Shown here in pieces: positions 42,152 through 49,571 of a stretch of 49,571 bases of DNA. The stretch lies in the NCBI RefSeq assembly GCF_035271045.1, contig NZ_DATESC010000022.1, forward strand, positions 1 through 49,571, read 5' to 3'. This DNA comes from Marinospirillum sp035271045. GTDB taxonomy: Bacteria > Pseudomonadota > Gammaproteobacteria > Pseudomonadales > Halomonadaceae. The translations under genes were made by a program, and so were the position numbers. Numbering within the stretch: position 1 is the first letter of the stretch; the number at the start of each line of letters is the position of its first letter. A model generated the notes under the pieces. The model saw only the letters and a list, made by a program, of their open reading frames with translations. It did not search any database and had not been told where the DNA came from.

Positions 42152-44923
42152 ATGCAATCAGCTTCTGCCCAACTGCCACTTATTCTGGTTGACGGTTCTT
42201 CTTATTTGTACCGTGCTTTTCATGCTTTGCCGCCTTTAATAACCTCTAAAGGCCAGCCAACGGGTGCGATAAAAGGTGTTCTAAATATGCTTAGAAGCCT
42301 TATTAAAACTTACCCTAATAGCCCTATTGCGGTGGTATTTGATGCCAAAGGTGGCACCTTTCGTGATGAGCTGTTTGCCGAATACAAAGCACAACGCCCA
42401 CCCATGCCCGATGATTTACGCAGCCAAATTGAACCCTTACATGCCAGCGTAAAAGCTTTGGGTTTACCGCTACTGTGCATTGAAGGCGTAGAAGCCGATG
42501 ATGTAATTGGTACGCTAGCCAGACAAGCCGCCGCACAAGGCCACGCTGTGATTATTTCCACCGGCGATAAAGACATGGCGCAGTTGGTTTGCCCTAACGT
42601 TTCTTTAGTCAACACCATGACCAACACCTTTATGGATGAAGCCGGCGTTAAAGAAAAATACGGCATTGGCCCAGAATTAATAATCGACTTTTTAGCCTTA
42701 ATGGGCGACAAATCAGACAATATTCCCGGCGTACCCGGCATTGGTGAAAAAACGGCTTTGGCTTTATTACAAGGTATCGGCAGTATGGATGACCTTTACG
42801 CCAACCTCGATAAAATTGCTGACCTTAGTTTTCGTGGCGCAAAAACCACAGCTAAAAAGCTTGAAGAAAACCGCGAAATGGCCTACCTCTCTTACCAACT
42901 AGCCACCATTAAACTAGATTGCGAACTGCCTTTAGAGTGGAATGAACTTCACCTTAATAAACCTGATACCGCCGCTTTAACCAAGCTTTATACCGAACTA
43001 GAATTTAAAGCTTGGCTACGTGACTTGCTGGATAAACCTGCTAGCTCAACAACAGAACAAGCTTCGGCAGCGAAACAGCCAGAAGCGACAGAAGCTGCAT
43101 TGCCTGAAGCCGTTGCTGCTAACTATGAAATCATTTTCAAGCAAGACGACTTAGATAAGTGGGTTAAAAAGCTACAGGCCGCAGGCAGTTTTGCCTTAGA
43201 CACAGAAACCACCAGCCTTAACTATATGAAAGCTGAAATTGTGGGCATTTCTTTTGCAGTAACTGCGGGTGAAGCAGCCTATGTGCCACTTATGCACAAC
43301 TACCCAGGTGTGCCTGAACAATTAGATAGAGATACAGTTTTAGCCCAGTTAAAACCGCTTTTAGAAAACCCTCAGCTAGGCAAAATTGGTCAAAATTTAA
43401 AATATGATATGAGTGTGCTAGCCAACTACGGCATTCACTTGCAGGGTATTACAGCCGACACCATGCTGGAATCTTATGTGCTTAATTCCACCGCAACGCG
43501 TCACGACATGGATTCCCTAGCACTTAAATACCTTGGCCGTACGACAGTCAGTTTTGAAGAATTAGCGGGTAAAGGCGCTAAACAATTAACTTTTGATCAA
43601 CTTGAGATTGAAGCAGCCGGCTTTTATGCCGCTGAAGATGCTGATATTACTTTGCAGCTACACCAAACACTTAGCCCGCAAGTAAAAAACACTGGGCGCT
43701 TGCAAGCCTTAATAGATGATTTAGAAGTACCCTTAATTAGCCTTTTATCTAAAATTGAACGTCAGGGTGTAAAAATAGATGTACCTCACCTGCAACTTCA
43801 TTCACAAGAAATGGCACGGCGCATTCTAGAAATAGAAGAAGAAGCTCACGCACTGGCTGGCCGTGCTTTTAATTTAAATTCGCCTAAGCAATTGGCTGAA
43901 ATCCTCTTTACTGAGCAAGGTTTACCCGTAATCAAAAAAACACCTAAAGGCGCACCTTCAACAGCTGAAGCAATTTTAGAAGAATTAGCACTCGACTTTC
44001 CCTTACCAAAATTAATTATGGAACATCGAGGCCTTGCTAAATTACGCAATACTTACACCGACAAGTTACCTCAATTAATTGAACCTCGTACGGGGCGCGT
44101 CCACACTAGTTACCATCAAGCAGTCACTGCCACAGGGCGCTTATCCAGCTCCGATCCTAACTTACAAAATATCCCCGTACGAAACGAAGAAGGCCGCCGT
44201 ATTCGCCAAGCCTTTATTGCTGAACCCGGTTATTTGCTGGTTGCTGCCGACTATTCACAAATTGAGCTGCGAATTATGGCGCACCTTTCTGGCGACCAAG
44301 GGCTATTAACCGCCTTTGCTGAAGGTAAAGATATTCACCGTGCTACAGCGGCTGAAGTTTTTGGCTTACCGCTGGATGAAGTCACCAATGACCAACGCCG
44401 CAGCGCAAAAGCGATTAACTTTGGCTTAATTTATGGCATGAGCGCTTATGGCTTATCACGCCAACTACACATTGATCCGGGTCAGGCAAAGCTGTATATC
44501 GAAAAATATTTTGAGCGCTACCCAGGTGTGCGTCGTTATATGGACGAAACCCGCAGCAGCGCAGCCGAATTAGGTTATGTAGAAACCCTGTTCGGGCGTA
44601 GGCTTTATTTGCCAGAAATTAATTCACGTAACTTTAACCAGCGCCAAGGCGTAGAACGCACCGCCATTAACGCGCCTATGCAGGGTACAGCCGCAGATAT
44701 AATGAAGCTAGCCATGCTAGAAGTTGATAAATGGTTGAGCGCATCTAAACTCGATGCACGCATTATTATGCAAGTGCATGATGAGTTGGTTTTTGAAGTG
44801 AAAGAAGATCAAGTCGATGAACTGATAGCAGGCGTTACACCCTGTATGGAAAAGGCTGCTACCTTAGATATACCGCTTGTGGTTGAAGCCGCCAGTGGTA
44901 AAAACTGGGATGAAGCGCATTAA
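42152..44923 (+). CDS. polA: DNA polymerase I
   Basis: A 923-residue repair and Okazaki-fragment polymerase. The 5' nuclease domain (about 1-290) has FDAKGGTFRDELFAEYKAQR and the helix-hairpin-helix GVPGIGEKTALALL. The 3'-5' exonuclease (about 325-515) keeps the catalytic Asp and Glu in FALDTETTSLN, so proofreading should be active. The polymerase domain shows motif A YSQIELRIMAHLSG, motif B RRSAKAINFGLIYGMSAYGL and motif C VHDELVFEV. GGA at spacing 8 precedes the ATG. Confidence 0.99.
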   Translation: MQSASAQLPLILVDGSSYLYRAFHALPPLITSKGQPTGAIKGVLNMLRSLIKTYPNSPIAVVFDAKGGTFRDELFAEYKAQRPPMPDDLRSQIEPLHASVKALGLPLLCIEGVEADDVIGTLARQAAAQGHAVIISTGDKDMAQLVCPNVSLVNTMTNTFMDEAGVKEKYGIGPELIIDFLALMGDKSDNIPGVPGIGEKTALALLQGIGSMDDLYANLDKIADLSFRGAKTTAKKLEENREMAYLSYQLATIKLDCELPLEWNELHLNKPDTAALTKLYTELEFKAWLRDLLDKPASSTTEQASAAKQPEATEAALPEAVAANYEIIFKQDDLDKWVKKLQAAGSFALDTETTSLNYMKAEIVGISFAVTAGEAAYVPLMHNYPGVPEQLDRDTVLAQLKPLLENPQLGKIGQNLKYDMSVLANYGIHLQGITADTMLESYVLNSTATRHDMDSLALKYLGRTTVSFEELAGKGAKQLTFDQLEIEAAGFYAAEDADITLQLHQTLSPQVKNTGRLQALIDDLEVPLISLLSKIERQGVKIDVPHLQLHSQEMARRILEIEEEAHALAGRAFNLNSPKQLAEILFTEQGLPVIKKTPKGAPSTAEAILEELALDFPLPKLIMEHRGLAKLRNTYTDKLPQLIEPRTGRVHTSYHQAVTATGRLSSSDPNLQNIPVRNEEGRRIRQAFIAEPGYLLVAADYSQIELRIMAHLSGDQGLLTAFAEGKDIHRATAAEVFGLPLDEVTNDQRRSAKAINFGLIYGMSAYGLSRQLHIDPGQAKLYIEKYFERYPGVRRYMDETRSSAAELGYVETLFGRRLYLPEINSRNFNQRQGVERTAINAPMQGTAADIMKLAMLEVDKWLSASKLDARIIMQVHDELVFEVKEDQVDELIAGVTPCMEKAATLDIPLVVEAASGKNWDEAH

Positions 44924-44937
44924 GCTTAAACTTTTTT

Positions 44938-44991
44938 AAGCTGGGTGCAGACCCCAATTTAGGCTTTTTAAATTGGCTCTGGCCCCAGCTT
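44938..44991. repeat. 54-bp interrupted palindrome downstream of polA
   Basis: The outer arms AAGCTGGG (44938-44945) and CCCAGCTT (44984-44991), middle arms CAGA/TCTG and inner arms CCAATTT/AAATTGG (44954-44960 with 44970-44976) form one long hairpin with a 9-base loop containing TTTTT. It begins 14 bases after the polA stop. It may end polA transcription or be a REP/MITE-like repeat of the genome. No second copy is present in this window. The rest of 44924-45093 shows no gene. Confidence 0.8.
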
Positions 44992-45093
44992 ACTATCCTT
45001 TACTACTATTTACATATTTACAATATAGACTGTCAGCGTCAGACTTAAAAATATTTATATGCAATATCAAATAAAATTTAAAAGGAGTTAAAT

Positions 45094-45819
45094 ATGAAAA
45101 CGATTGCTTCAACATTTATGCCTACACCCATTACAGCAAACTCGTCATCACAGGCGAGTTATATTAATAATATGCAAGCAAGCCTATCAAAAGCACACGG
45201 CAACACCTCTACGTCCAAAAATACGGTAGCGACATCATCACAGCAGAACACGGCAACTATTAAAGTAGTAACAAATCAACTGTCTGCAGATGAACAGCTA
45301 GACTTAGAAAAAGATCTTCAAGACAGGCATGATTTTCATAAAAAACAAGAAACCTCTGCTGCAGACATGGTCTCTGAAACTCAACGTATTTTAGCAGAAG
45401 TAGCAAAAGAGCAACCCAGCCTACTAAATAAAAAATTTGATTTCACTAACACTGGCGATGAAATAGACATTATTAAACATGATTTATCTGAAAGAGAATA
45501 TAATTACTTAAAAGCCAAACTTAACGCTAGTGATAAACTAGTTGAAGCGACAGATTTTTTAAATGTTGCTGCCGCTAGAAATAAAAGCTCAACATCAATA
45601 AGTAACACAAAATACACCAAAGAAGACCTTGTCGGCCGAATTCACGTCAGGGATATTATTGAACAAGCAAAAGAAAGATCTGCTGAAAGAATTAGAATTT
45701 CTGAGCAGAATATTGTTACAAGTACTAATAACACAAGCTCAATGTTTAGGAAAGAAGTCCACTTAAATGCACTTGATCTAGTGCTGAGTAACAGCGTAGG
45801 CTTAAACGCTAAAGCTTAA
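45094..45819 (+). CDS. Hypothetical protein, polar and largely helical
   Basis: A 241-residue protein I do not recognise. It has no signal peptide or membrane helix. The first 75 residues are Ser/Thr/Asn-rich and likely disordered, and the rest is charged and helical (DEQLDLEKDLQDRHDFHKK, LSEREYNYLKAKLNASDKLV). AAGGAG before the ATG is a good ribosome binding site. It is AT-rich compared with polA and fabV, suggesting recent acquisition or weak constraint. A strong terminator follows. Confidence 0.72.
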   Translation: MKTIASTFMPTPITANSSSQASYINNMQASLSKAHGNTSTSKNTVATSSQQNTATIKVVTNQLSADEQLDLEKDLQDRHDFHKKQETSAADMVSETQRILAEVAKEQPSLLNKKFDFTNTGDEIDIIKHDLSEREYNYLKAKLNASDKLVEATDFLNVAAARNKSSTSISNTKYTKEDLVGRIHVRDIIEQAKERSAERIRISEQNIVTSTNNTSSMFRKEVHLNALDLVLSNSVGLNAKA

Positions 45820-45828
45820 TTCTCTAAA

Positions 45829-45880
45829 ATCACCCTTTTTTTATAATAAAAAAAGGGTAGCCATTAAAGCTACCCTTTTT
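45829..45880. terminator. Bidirectional terminator with two overlapping hairpins
   Basis: AAAAAGGGTAG/CTACCCTTTTT (45850-45860 with 45870-45880) forms an 11-bp stem. An upstream CCCTTTTTT can instead pair with the A-run and GGG of its left arm. It lies between the plus-strand hypothetical gene and the convergent fabV. Confidence 0.88.
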
Positions 45881-45913
45881 ATTTATTGTTTAACTTGCTA
45901 GTTAGTCGCTATT

Positions 45914-47125
45914 TTAAGCGTCAGCTTCTAGCACAGTAAAATCAACCAGTGGCGAAATCTCTGCTTCGTAGTCTACGTCTTCACGCTCAAAACCAAATAG
46001 TTTCAGAAATTCGTGTTTGTAGTTAGCGTAGTCGGTGGTTGCAAACAGGTTATCGTCACTCACTTCTGCCCAAAGCTTTTGGCAAGCTTCTTGAACATCG
46101 TCACGTAATTCCCAATCGTCCATACGCAGGCGACCGACCTCGTCTAGCTCTGTAGGCTGGCCATCATCACGGTATAATTGGCTACGGAATAAACGGTTAA
46201 GCTGTTCAATGGTGCCTTCATGAAGGTTTTTGTCTTTCATGATTTTGTAAACTAAAGCGATATACAAAGGCATAACAGGAATAGCCGCAGAGGCTTGAGT
46301 CACCACCGATTTAAGCACAGCAACATTAGCTGTACCGGAATACTTTTCGGCTAGCATTTTGTTTAGCTCAGTAGCAGCGCGGTCTAAGTCTTCTTTAGCC
46401 TTACCCAAAGCACCGTGCCAATAAATTGGCCAGGTAATTTCGGTGCCGATATAACTAAAGGCGGCTGTTTTAACGCCTTTTGCTAAAACACCTGCTTCAT
46501 CTAAAGCCTTAATCCATAGTTCCCAATCTTCACCGCCCATCACTTGAATAGTGTCTGCAATTTCTTGCTCAGTAGCGGGTTCAATTTCAGCTTCAATAAT
46601 AACGTCTTTATTGGTATCGATAGCACTAGAGCGGTAAACTTCACCAATTGGCTTTAGCACTGAACGCTTAACTTCACCTGTGTCAGGCAGTTTACGAACA
46701 GGTGAGGCGAGTGAGTAGATAACTAAATCTATTTCACCCATATCCGCTTTAATGGTTTCTATGGTTTTAGCACGCACTTCATCAGAAAAAGCATCGCCAT
46801 TAATGGATTTAGCATAAAGACCCGCTTCTTTAGCTTGTTCTTCAAACGCCCAAGAGTTATACCACCCAGCAGTACCAGGTTTGCGCTCAGTCGCTGGCTT
46901 TTCAAAGAAAACTCCTAAGGTATCTGCTTGGTAACCAAAAGCAGCAGTAATGCGTGCTGCCAAGCCATAACCACTGGAAGAACCAATGACTAAAACTTTT
47001 TTAGGGCCGTCTTTTTTAACGCCCTGCTGCTTGGTAACTGCAACCTGGTCTGCAACGTTATTAAAACAACCTTTAGGATGGGTTGTTGTACAAATAAAAC
47101 CACGGTACTTGGGCTTGATAATCAT
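45914..47125 (-). CDS. fabV: Trans-2-enoyl-ACP/CoA reductase FabV
   Basis: NADH-dependent enoyl reductase of fatty acid synthesis, of the triclosan-tolerant type. The long N-terminus MIIKPKYRGFICTTTHPKGC is characteristic, with the nucleotide loop VIGSSSGYGLAAR. The catalytic Tyr-X8-Lys is in YWHGALGKAK. At 403 residues it is standard. It stands alone, with no other fab gene nearby. Confidence 0.98.
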   Translation of the reverse strand: MIIKPKYRGFICTTTHPKGCFNNVADQVAVTKQQGVKKDGPKKVLVIGSSSGYGLAARITAAFGYQADTLGVFFEKPATERKPGTAGWYNSWAFEEQAKEAGLYAKSINGDAFSDEVRAKTIETIKADMGEIDLVIYSLASPVRKLPDTGEVKRSVLKPIGEVYRSSAIDTNKDVIIEAEIEPATEQEIADTIQVMGGEDWELWIKALDEAGVLAKGVKTAAFSYIGTEITWPIYWHGALGKAKEDLDRAATELNKMLAEKYSGTANVAVLKSVVTQASAAIPVMPLYIALVYKIMKDKNLHEGTIEQLNRLFRSQLYRDDGQPTELDEVGRLRMDDWELRDDVQEACQKLWAEVSDDNLFATTDYANYKHEFLKLFGFEREDVDYEAEISPLVDFTVLEADA

Positions 47126-47311
47126 GCATTTACCTCAGTTAAACTTTTATCTTCTAGGATGAGTAATTCAGCTAAGGCGTATTATAAACACCTTAACTGC
47201 AAACACCTAGGCAACAAGCTTCGCTATAAGGTTACAATGACTTTTGGCCGTTAATTTTGGCTAACAAGCTTAAAAATGTCAGTTTTTAAATTTAAAAAGT
47301 AAGGATTTATT

Positions 47312-47752
47312 ATGCTGCAACGTCATTTTTGGTTACCTTTTCTGTTCTTAATTACCTTGGCAGTTCCCTTACAAGCCAAGTCTTTACCAGACAATTTCAT
47401 TAAATTAAAGCCCGGCACTAGCTATGAAGGACAACTCAACCCCAAAGAAGTGATGCGCTTTTATTTTGTGCTTGAACGGGGTATGGACGTTGTCATTGAA
47501 AGTCACACTTCATTAAAAAGAAGCAATACTGTTTACCCAGGAGCAGTGCTGTTTCATGCCGATGGTAGCGTCATTGCCAGAGACTGGAATGGCGGGCAAG
47601 GGCGTAACTTTCGTATAAATGAGAGCTTAGATGCAGGCACTTATGTACTTAGAGTCGAAGATGGGCGTGGTTGTGGTTCATTACATGGCTGCCCAGAAAT
47701 CATTAAAAACTTCACCCTAACTTTTGAAGTACAAGAAACATCGCTTTTTTAA
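47312..47752 (+). CDS. Small exported protein, probable beta-sandwich
   Basis: A 146-residue protein with a clear signal peptide (PFLFLITLAVPLQAKS, cleavage near 23). The mature part is beta-rich and resembles a pre-peptidase C-terminal-like domain (GQLNPKEVMRFYFVLERGMD, then LDAGTYVLRVEDGRG). Two cysteines (GCGSLHGCPE) could form a disulfide. No enzymatic domain is attached. Function unknown. The gap 47126-47311 before it holds no gene. Confidence 0.75.
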   Translation: MLQRHFWLPFLFLITLAVPLQAKSLPDNFIKLKPGTSYEGQLNPKEVMRFYFVLERGMDVVIESHTSLKRSNTVYPGAVLFHADGSVIARDWNGGQGRNFRINESLDAGTYVLRVEDGRGCGSLHGCPEIIKNFTLTFEVQETSLF

Positions 47753-47773
47753 AACTAAGAACGAATAGCTAGC

Positions 47774-48649
47774 CTAAAATAAAGCCAGCCAAAGTGCCAA
47801 AGGAATAAATACTAGGCTAGCAAAATTACCAGCAAGAACAATTGAAGCAACGCGCTGTGGTTCTTGCTGATATTGTTCAGCCAACATAAAGTTTAAAACT
47901 GCCGGTGGTAAAGCAGCAACCACTAACAAAATACCCCACTGTTGATCAGGCAAAGTTAAAAAAGGTGCAATTAAATAAGCCAGCAGCATACCTGAAACAG
48001 GGCAGGCAATTGCACCAACTATGCCTAATTTCATGTCTTTAAAATTCACATCCAACAACCTAACGCCTAAAGCAAATAGCATTAATGGAATAGAAATTTG
48101 CCCAAGCATTTCAACCGGCATAGCTAAGGCGCTGGGTAGCTGTAAATTAAAATGACTTATCAACAAGCCGACGACAGAAGCCACCAAAATAGGTATTTTG
48201 AACAACGAACTAAACTTGGTATTACTATTTAAAATGTATAAACCCAACGTAAAATGCAGCAGTGTTACGGTAATAAAAACAGTAATCGCAGCCGGCAAAG
48301 CGGTTTCACCAAATGCCAGTAATAACAGTGGAATACCCATATTACCAGTGTTGTTAAACATCATGGGCGGCAAAAAGGTTTTAGCACTTACCTTTAAAGG
48401 CTTTACAAGTGGCCAAAGCATTAACCCAGAACCCACTACCACTACTGAAGTCCCAATGACTAAATGCCAATAATTAACTAGCTGAAAATCACTACTCGAC
48501 AGCACTGAAAAAATTAATGCGGGAATAAAAACATCCATATTAAGTTTATTTATCCAGCTAATATCAGGTTTAAAACGTTTAGCATAAAGCGCCCCCACTG
48601 CAATAATTAAAAAGACAGGTAGTACTATATTGGCAAGGGTCAAAAACAT
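47774..48649 (-). CDS. AEC-family transporter (auxin efflux carrier superfamily)
   Basis: A 291-residue membrane protein with about ten hydrophobic helices, short loops and an inverted-repeat layout. FNNTGNMGIPLLLLAFGE is the conserved asparagine-bearing crossover motif, repeated in weaker form in the C-terminal half (PPAVLNFMLAEQY). Family members move small dicarboxylates such as malonate or other organic anions. The substrate here is unknown. Confidence 0.9.
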   Translation of the reverse strand: MFLTLANIVLPVFLIIAVGALYAKRFKPDISWINKLNMDVFIPALIFSVLSSSDFQLVNYWHLVIGTSVVVVGSGLMLWPLVKPLKVSAKTFLPPMMFNNTGNMGIPLLLLAFGETALPAAITVFITVTLLHFTLGLYILNSNTKFSSLFKIPILVASVVGLLISHFNLQLPSALAMPVEMLGQISIPLMLFALGVRLLDVNFKDMKLGIVGAIACPVSGMLLAYLIAPFLTLPDQQWGILLVVAALPPAVLNFMLAEQYQQEPQRVASIVLAGNFASLVFIPLALWLALF

Positions 48650-48674
48650 AAAACCTCCTCAAAAAATTAGACAT

Positions 48675-48708
48675 AAAAAAAGCGCTGATTAAAAACCAGC
48701 GCCTTTTT
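48675..48708. terminator. Terminator between the gamma-CA gene and the AEC transporter gene
   Basis: GCGCTG/CAGCGC stem (48682-48687 with 48697-48702), with an A-run on the left and T-run on the right. On the minus strand it ends the gamma-carbonic-anhydrase-like transcript. Confidence 0.85.
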
Positions 48709-48723
48709 ATTACCACAAGATGA

Positions 48724-49284
48724 TTAGAATTCGTTACTCAATGCTTTATAGCCTTTTACTAATCCATTATTAGTCGTTACTACTTGCTCTGAAAACTCAG
48801 ATTCAGAACGCTGTACACGCGGTACATCATCTAAACAAGAACCTTTGCTTAACTGCATAGTAGAAGGCACATAAAAACCAGCAGGTAAGTCACAACCATC
48901 AATAACAGCGTTATGGCGCACAGCACAACCATCACCAATTTCGCAGTTAAAAATTACACTATTAAAACCAATGAAAACGCGTGTACCTATCTTACAAGGG
49001 CCATGAATGATTGATCGGTGAGCAATTGAAGTGTATTCACCAATATCAACAGCACCACCATCTTTTGAGTGAATAACTACACCATCTTGAATATTAGAAT
49101 GCGCCCTAATTATAATCGGTTCCATTTCACCATTTTCATCTGTTTCATCGGCACGAATCACGGCATAAGGTCCAACAAACACGTTATCTTCAATAATAAC
49201 TTTACCGCAAATAATGGCAGTGTTGTCTACATAGGCACCTGGGTGTATTTGTGGCATATCACCATTCGGATTGCGTCGAATCAT
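48724..49284 (-). CDS. Gamma-carbonic anhydrase-like hexapeptide protein
   Basis: A 186-residue left-handed beta-helix protein. The gamma-class zinc histidines are all present: VVIHSKDGG gives the first, and AHRSIIHGP the pair five residues apart. The supporting Arg/Asp (AVIRADE) and Gln (NIQDG) are also conserved. Enzymatic carbonic anhydrase activity is plausible, but many close homologues are inactive or uncharacterised. It lies between the rrn operon terminator and an AEC transporter, as a single gene. Confidence 0.87.
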   Translation of the reverse strand: MIRRNPNGDMPQIHPGAYVDNTAIICGKVIIEDNVFVGPYAVIRADETDENGEMEPIIIRAHSNIQDGVVIHSKDGGAVDIGEYTSIAHRSIIHGPCKIGTRVFIGFNSVIFNCEIGDGCAVRHNAVIDGCDLPAGFYVPSTMQLSKGSCLDDVPRVQRSESEFSEQVVTTNNGLVKGYKALSNEF

Positions 49285-49406
49285 CTTGGACCCCTTATTA
49301 TTTATTTTTACGAGTTAGACTAAAGTTAAACTAAAGCGATTTTAATCTTAACAGATGGAAGAATTTCAAGCTCCATTATTTTAATAAAAGAGCATCAAAA
49401 ATAAGG

Positions 49407-49441
49407 CATAAAAAAACCCCCAGCTGATTGAGCTGAGGGTT
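49407..49441 (-). terminator. Rho-independent terminator of the rrn operon
   Basis: On the minus strand AACCCTCAGCT-caatc-AGCTGGGGGTT, a near-perfect stem, is followed by a run of T. It lies 10 bases after the 3' end of the 5S rRNA. Confidence 0.9.
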
Positions 49442-49451
49442 ATTTTATAAG

Positions 49452-49571
49452 TGCCTGACGATGACCTACTTTCACATGGGGAGACCCCACACTATCATCG
49501 GCGCTAAGCGGTTTCACTTCTGAGTTCGGTAAGGGATCAGGTGGTACCCACTTGCTATGGTCGTCAGGCGT
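49452..49571 (-). rRNA. rrf: 5S ribosomal RNA
   Basis: The minus strand carries the conserved core CCGAACTCAGAAGTGAAAC, then AGCGCCGATG, then GTGTGGGGTCTCCCCATG. The 5' GCCTGACGA pairs with the 3' TCGTCAGGC as the terminal helix. About 119 bases are present, so the gene is essentially complete. Its 5' end lies at the window edge (about 49570), so the 23S and 16S genes should lie beyond. Confidence 0.97.

Overview
The window reads as chromosome of a moderately AT-rich gammaproteobacterium. Gene content and local order (recJ/thrC/hom/dsbC; rpsP-rimM-trmD-rplS next to ffh; a LysM protein/dprA/tsaC/hemF/aroE opposite def-fmt-rsmB; DUF2782 beside polA; fabV) resemble the Pseudomonadales/Oceanospirillales side of the class. 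That placement is inferred from synteny and family knowledge. The genus cannot be read from the sequence.

Layout. 1-221: the first 37 codons of a tnpB (IS605/OrfB type) run off the left edge, abutting recJ. 222-7856 (minus): recJ, a CZB-type chemoreceptor, thrC, hom, dsbC. 8006-11708 (minus): ribosomal operon rpsP-rimM-trmD-rplS, with a structured leader, and ffh. 11814-13952 (plus): a CcsA-like membrane protein and a CorB/CNNM transporter. 13960-16505 (minus): trpS, a CoA-pyrophosphatase-type Nudix gene and a bacterial voltage-gated sodium channel. 16536-20381: a three-gene cassette of a GNAT/peptidase-C39 fusion and an M14-like (DUF2817) metallopeptidase, divergent from an RLAN/RimK-type ATP-grasp ligase. 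20518-30432 (minus): hldD, radD, a crotonase, dgt, aroE, hemF, tsaC, dprA and a LysM protein. 30525-33321 (plus): def-fmt-rsmB.

An accessory island starts at the rsmB stop codon, about 33.3-40.6 kb. It holds a class III-type Fic gene translationally coupled to rsmB, the remains of two toxin-antitoxin modules (relE-like/HTH and higBA), a 3' duplicate scrap of fic, a divergent restriction-like gene and C5 DNA methyltransferase, a complete ISL3-family insertion sequence with perfect 24-bp inverted repeats, an orphan hypothetical gene and an intact mazEF pair. The methyltransferase reading frame ends inside the IS inverted repeat, so the IS supplies its last residues and stop codon.

40820-49571 returns to housekeeping DNA: a lipid A-type acyltransferase, DUF2782, polA followed by a long palindrome, a hypothetical gene, fabV, a small exported protein, an AEC transporter, a gamma-carbonic-anhydrase homologue, and the 5S rRNA (minus strand) of an rrn operon extending past the right edge.

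The strongest candidate for an undescribed system is the ATP-grasp ligase / GNAT-C39 / M14 cassette. It combines a putative peptide-bond-forming enzyme, an acetyltransferase, a cysteine peptidase and a carboxypeptidase-like hydrolase, which together could make, cap and trim a peptide or protein tag. The island is the second point of interest, as a record of repeated toxin and mobile-element turnover.
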